This document shows positions 13,302-14,775 of a stretch of 14,775 nucleotides of DNA, piece after piece. The translations under genes and the position numbers were made by a program. The stretch's first letter is position 1. Every line of letters begins with the position of its first letter. Source of the stretch: Treponema sp. (lineage in GTDB: Bacteria; Spirochaetota; Spirochaetia; Treponematales; Breznakiellaceae); contig JAIRLK010000159.1 of assembly GCA_031259515.1 (NCBI GenBank), positions 1 to 14,775 of the forward strand. Reading direction: 5' to 3'. Under the pieces are notes generated by a model that saw nothing but the letters and a program-made list of their open reading frames with translations, made no database searches and was not told the origin of the DNA.

Positions 13302-13550
13302 ATGGCGGAGGAACTGCAAAAATACCTGATGGAAAACATCGGGGAAATTCGGGAACTGGTTACGGAAAACAATGCGGAAATACGGGAACTGAAAGGGGAA
13401 TTCCGCATATTCAAGGAAGCGGTTACAGACCGCTTTAAGCGGAATGAGGAACACGCCGGGCAGCAAAAAAGGGATCGCTTTACGGTGATCGGTATCCTTA
13501 TTTCGGCGGGGTTGTTGTCGGTGAATATCATCGTCAATTTTTTCAAATAG
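13302..13550 (+). CDS. Small coiled-coil protein with C-terminal TM segment (XhlA-like), 82 aa
   Basis: The first 55 residues are charged and heptad-like (IGEIRELVTENNAEIRELKG), predicting a coiled coil. The last 22 are a single hydrophobic helix (FTVIGILISAGLLSVNIIVN) ending in FFK. This layout matches XhlA-type phage lysis proteins, which sit at the membrane and work with a holin. The frame is open from a TTG at 13287, but the ATG at 13302 is chosen because GAGGAGG lies 6 bases upstream. It leads the lysis gene group and follows the hub gene after 11 bases. Confidence 0.65.
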   Translation: MAEELQKYLMENIGEIRELVTENNAEIRELKGEFRIFKEAVTDRFKRNEEHAGQQKRDRFTVIGILISAGLLSVNIIVNFFK

Positions 13551-13562
13551 GAAGGGCATATT

Positions 13563-14156
13563 TTGGAAATCAATGTCTCACGGGGTAAGGCCAATTTTAG
13601 CCAACGGAACAATGAACTGAAACCTTTTGAAAGCTGCAACGTTACCGCAATGGTCATGGCGCTTAGTTATATGGACTATGTTTTTCCTCCGGGAAGTTTT
13701 GAACAGCCGGAGGACAATCTGCGGGATTTTATCGTGAACGCCGGGGGGAACCCTGAAAACCACTATCAGCTTTCGGCGTATACAAACAGATGGATGGGGA
13801 AACAGGTAACTCATTTTTCAACGGAGCGGAGTATTGCCGGCATATTTGGGGAACTATCGGCAAACCGCCCGGTGGTTTTGAGCGGGACGTTTCCCGGACA
13901 CCCCGCTTTGAACGTAAGCAGGAAAACCGGAAAGCCTGAACCGCTGTGGCATATTGTTTGCCTTACGGGTTTTGGCGGGAACGATAATAACCCTGATTAT
14001 GTCATTTGGGATGATCCGTATGGGGATACGCTTAACAACTGGAGGGGATCGGGTAACGACATTAAAATTCCGTATCCACTGTTTATTGAGTGGATAAAGC
14101 CCTGTGGTAATACCCGCTATAAGTGGGGGCATTTTTTTGTAAAGGAGGGTATATGA
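13563..14156 (+). CDS. C39-like papain-fold cysteine peptidase, probable phage endolysin, 197 aa
   Basis: This is a predicted cysteine peptidase, likely cutting peptide bridges of the cell wall at lysis. The fold is recognisable from SQRNNE (Gln14 as possible oxyanion residue), catalytic Cys25 in ESCNVTAMVMAL, catalytic His130 in LWHIVCLTGF, and Asp150/151 in VIWDDPYGD, the third catalytic position of Peptidase_C39_2 proteins. There is no signal peptide, so export would need the holin next to it. The start is TTG at 13563, with GGAAGGG 6 bases upstream and immediately after the previous gene; the nearby ATG is out of frame. The stop overlaps the next ATG (ATGA). A non-lysin role, such as a tail-tip wall-cleaving enzyme, is possible. 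Confidence 0.75.
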   Translation: MEINVSRGKANFSQRNNELKPFESCNVTAMVMALSYMDYVFPPGSFEQPEDNLRDFIVNAGGNPENHYQLSAYTNRWMGKQVTHFSTERSIAGIFGELSANRPVVLSGTFPGHPALNVSRKTGKPEPLWHIVCLTGFGGNDNNPDYVIWDDPYGDTLNNWRGSGNDIKIPYPLFIEWIKPCGNTRYKWGHFFVKEGI

Positions 14157-14410
14157 GTGATAGTGATGGTATTCAGATTTCCGACAAACCAAGCTGGCAG
14201 CATACGGCGAAAGAACTGTTTGCGATATTGGGGAAGCGGATAATCGCCCTGCCGTCAAAGATGTTGGGGTTTAAGCCGTTCTGTTTGTACCTTGCGACAT
14301 GGTTACTCATCCGGGGGTATATCAAAGATTGGATATGGTTTGCGGTGATGGTAATGGTGTTGTTCGGCATTGTGGGCCTCAAGGTTATTTCTAAATGGCG
14401 GGGAGAATAG
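14153..14410 (+). CDS. Putative holin, 85 aa, two TM segments
   Basis: This small membrane protein is probably the pore that releases the endolysin. After about 40 polar residues come two hydrophobic helices (about 43-58, PFCLYLATWLLIRGYI; about 60-80, WIWFAVMVMVLFGIVGLKVI) separated by a short polar turn, then a basic SKWRGE end. Holins of this size with two segments are common beside endolysin genes. AAAGGAGGG lies 4 bases before the ATG at 14153, a very strong site, and the ATG overlaps the endolysin stop. Identification is by size, topology and context. Confidence 0.6.
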   Translation: MSDSDGIQISDKPSWQHTAKELFAILGKRIIALPSKMLGFKPFCLYLATWLLIRGYIKDWIWFAVMVMVLFGIVGLKVISKWRGE

Positions 14411-14413
14411 CGA

Positions 14414-14701
14414 ATGAAAGCGTTTTTGCGGGGTATGATTACCGGGGCGGGAATTATACTGGCTCTGGTATTGGTTATTGCGGTGTTCCGGTTTTTCCAT
14501 AACCGGGACAAACAGATTTATGAATATGTGGAGCGACAAAATGAGATACAGGAATTGCGGGAGGATTACGGCAACCGTGATCCTTATGAGTTTCTTGACG
14601 ACATTCCCGGCGCACGGGGAGCCGCCGACAATGGGATTGAACGGATACACCGGAAGCGGGACGAGATTATACAGCGACAGCGAAATACAGGGGATGATTG
14701 A
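14414..14701 (+). CDS. Rz-like inner-membrane spanin, 95 aa
   Basis: The N-terminus is a single membrane anchor (residues 8-27, ITGAGIILALVLVIAVFRFF), followed by a charged helical segment (DKQIYEYVERQNEIQELRED) that predicts a periplasmic coiled coil. This is the plan of phage i-spanins, which help disrupt the outer membrane after the endolysin acts and suit a Gram-negative-type envelope. GGGAG lies 8 bases before the ATG. The next gene starts inside this one in another frame, as partner Rz1 genes do, but that gene shows no lipobox, so no o-spanin is identified. Confidence 0.55.
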   Translation: MKAFLRGMITGAGIILALVLVIAVFRFFHNRDKQIYEYVERQNEIQELREDYGNRDPYEFLDDIPGARGAADNGIERIHRKRDEIIQRQRNTGDD

Positions 14702-14775
14702 GGAATTGACGGAAGCGGCGGAAGAAGCTATAGAGACCGCCGCGGCGGAAGCCGCTAAAGCGGCGGTGATGGCTT
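14631..14775 (+). CDS. Start of an Ala/Glu-rich protein, truncated by the window edge
   Basis: From the ATG at 14631 the frame is open to the window edge (48 codons). It overlaps the spanin gene by 71 bases. GGGGAG lies 9 bases upstream. The N-terminus MGLNGYTGSGTRLYSDSEIQ precedes a helix of Glu and Ala (ELTEAAEEAIETAAAEAAKA) that looks like the start of a long coiled coil. A second in-frame ATG at 14694 is possible but has no useful ribosome binding site spacing. It could be a tail tape-measure or tail-fibre-type gene continuing to the right; the fragment does not allow a call. Confidence 0.6.
   Translation, partial: MGLNGYTGSGTRLYSDSEIQGMIEELTEAAEEAIETAAAEAAKAAVMA

Overview
The window looks like a piece of a spirochaete chromosome, most likely a Treponema of the termite-gut type. 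I infer this from the style of the RND efflux operon, from a small protein domain fused ahead of its sensor kinase that I associate with treponemes, and from the dense short palindromes around the genes. This is recognition from memory, not a database match. The window splits into three parts: a palindrome-rich left flank with small genes of unknown function and a phage-type repressor (about 1-1860), a minus-strand efflux operon (about 1868-9503), and a plus-strand phage tail and lysis cluster (9748 to the right edge).

Left flank. Positions 130-490 hold no convincing gene but at least seven inverted repeats and several copies of AAATGCCCC. On the minus strand, a near-perfect sigma-70 promoter (TTGACA, 18 bp, TATAAT) lies a few bases ahead of an ATG. 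It would make a leaderless message for a 38-codon frame, followed one base later by a 147-codon frame. The two are either coupled small genes or one gene broken by a frameshift. Next, on the same strand, is a Cro/CI-like XRE regulator.

Efflux operon (transcribed right to left). The order is lipoprotein periplasmic adaptor, 1024-aa RND pump, TolC-like outer-membrane channel, a small domain running in frame into a sensor histidine kinase, and an OmpR-type response regulator. Junctions are very tight (3 nt, 2 nt, a few nt, and an 11-nt overlap), so these are almost certainly one transcript: a complete tripartite exporter with its own two-component control. The pump lacks the acidic pair in TM4 and the lysine in TM10 that relay protons in AcrB. 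The kinase's 5' end is ambiguous, with a strong internal ribosome binding site. Two GTTGAC repeats 22 bp apart precede the operon and could be a response-regulator site.

Phage cluster (left to right, divergent from the efflux operon). The order is head-tail connector, tail terminator, tail tube, tail hub-like protein, small coiled-coil/TM protein, C39-like cysteine peptidase (likely endolysin), holin-like protein, Rz-like spanin, and the start of an Ala/Glu-rich protein cut by the window edge. No terminase, portal, protease or capsid gene lies between the efflux operon and the connector. The cluster is therefore a decayed prophage, a rearranged one, or a tail-only particle. Three hairpins lie between the tail terminator and tail tube genes, and the first contains the terminator gene's stop codon.
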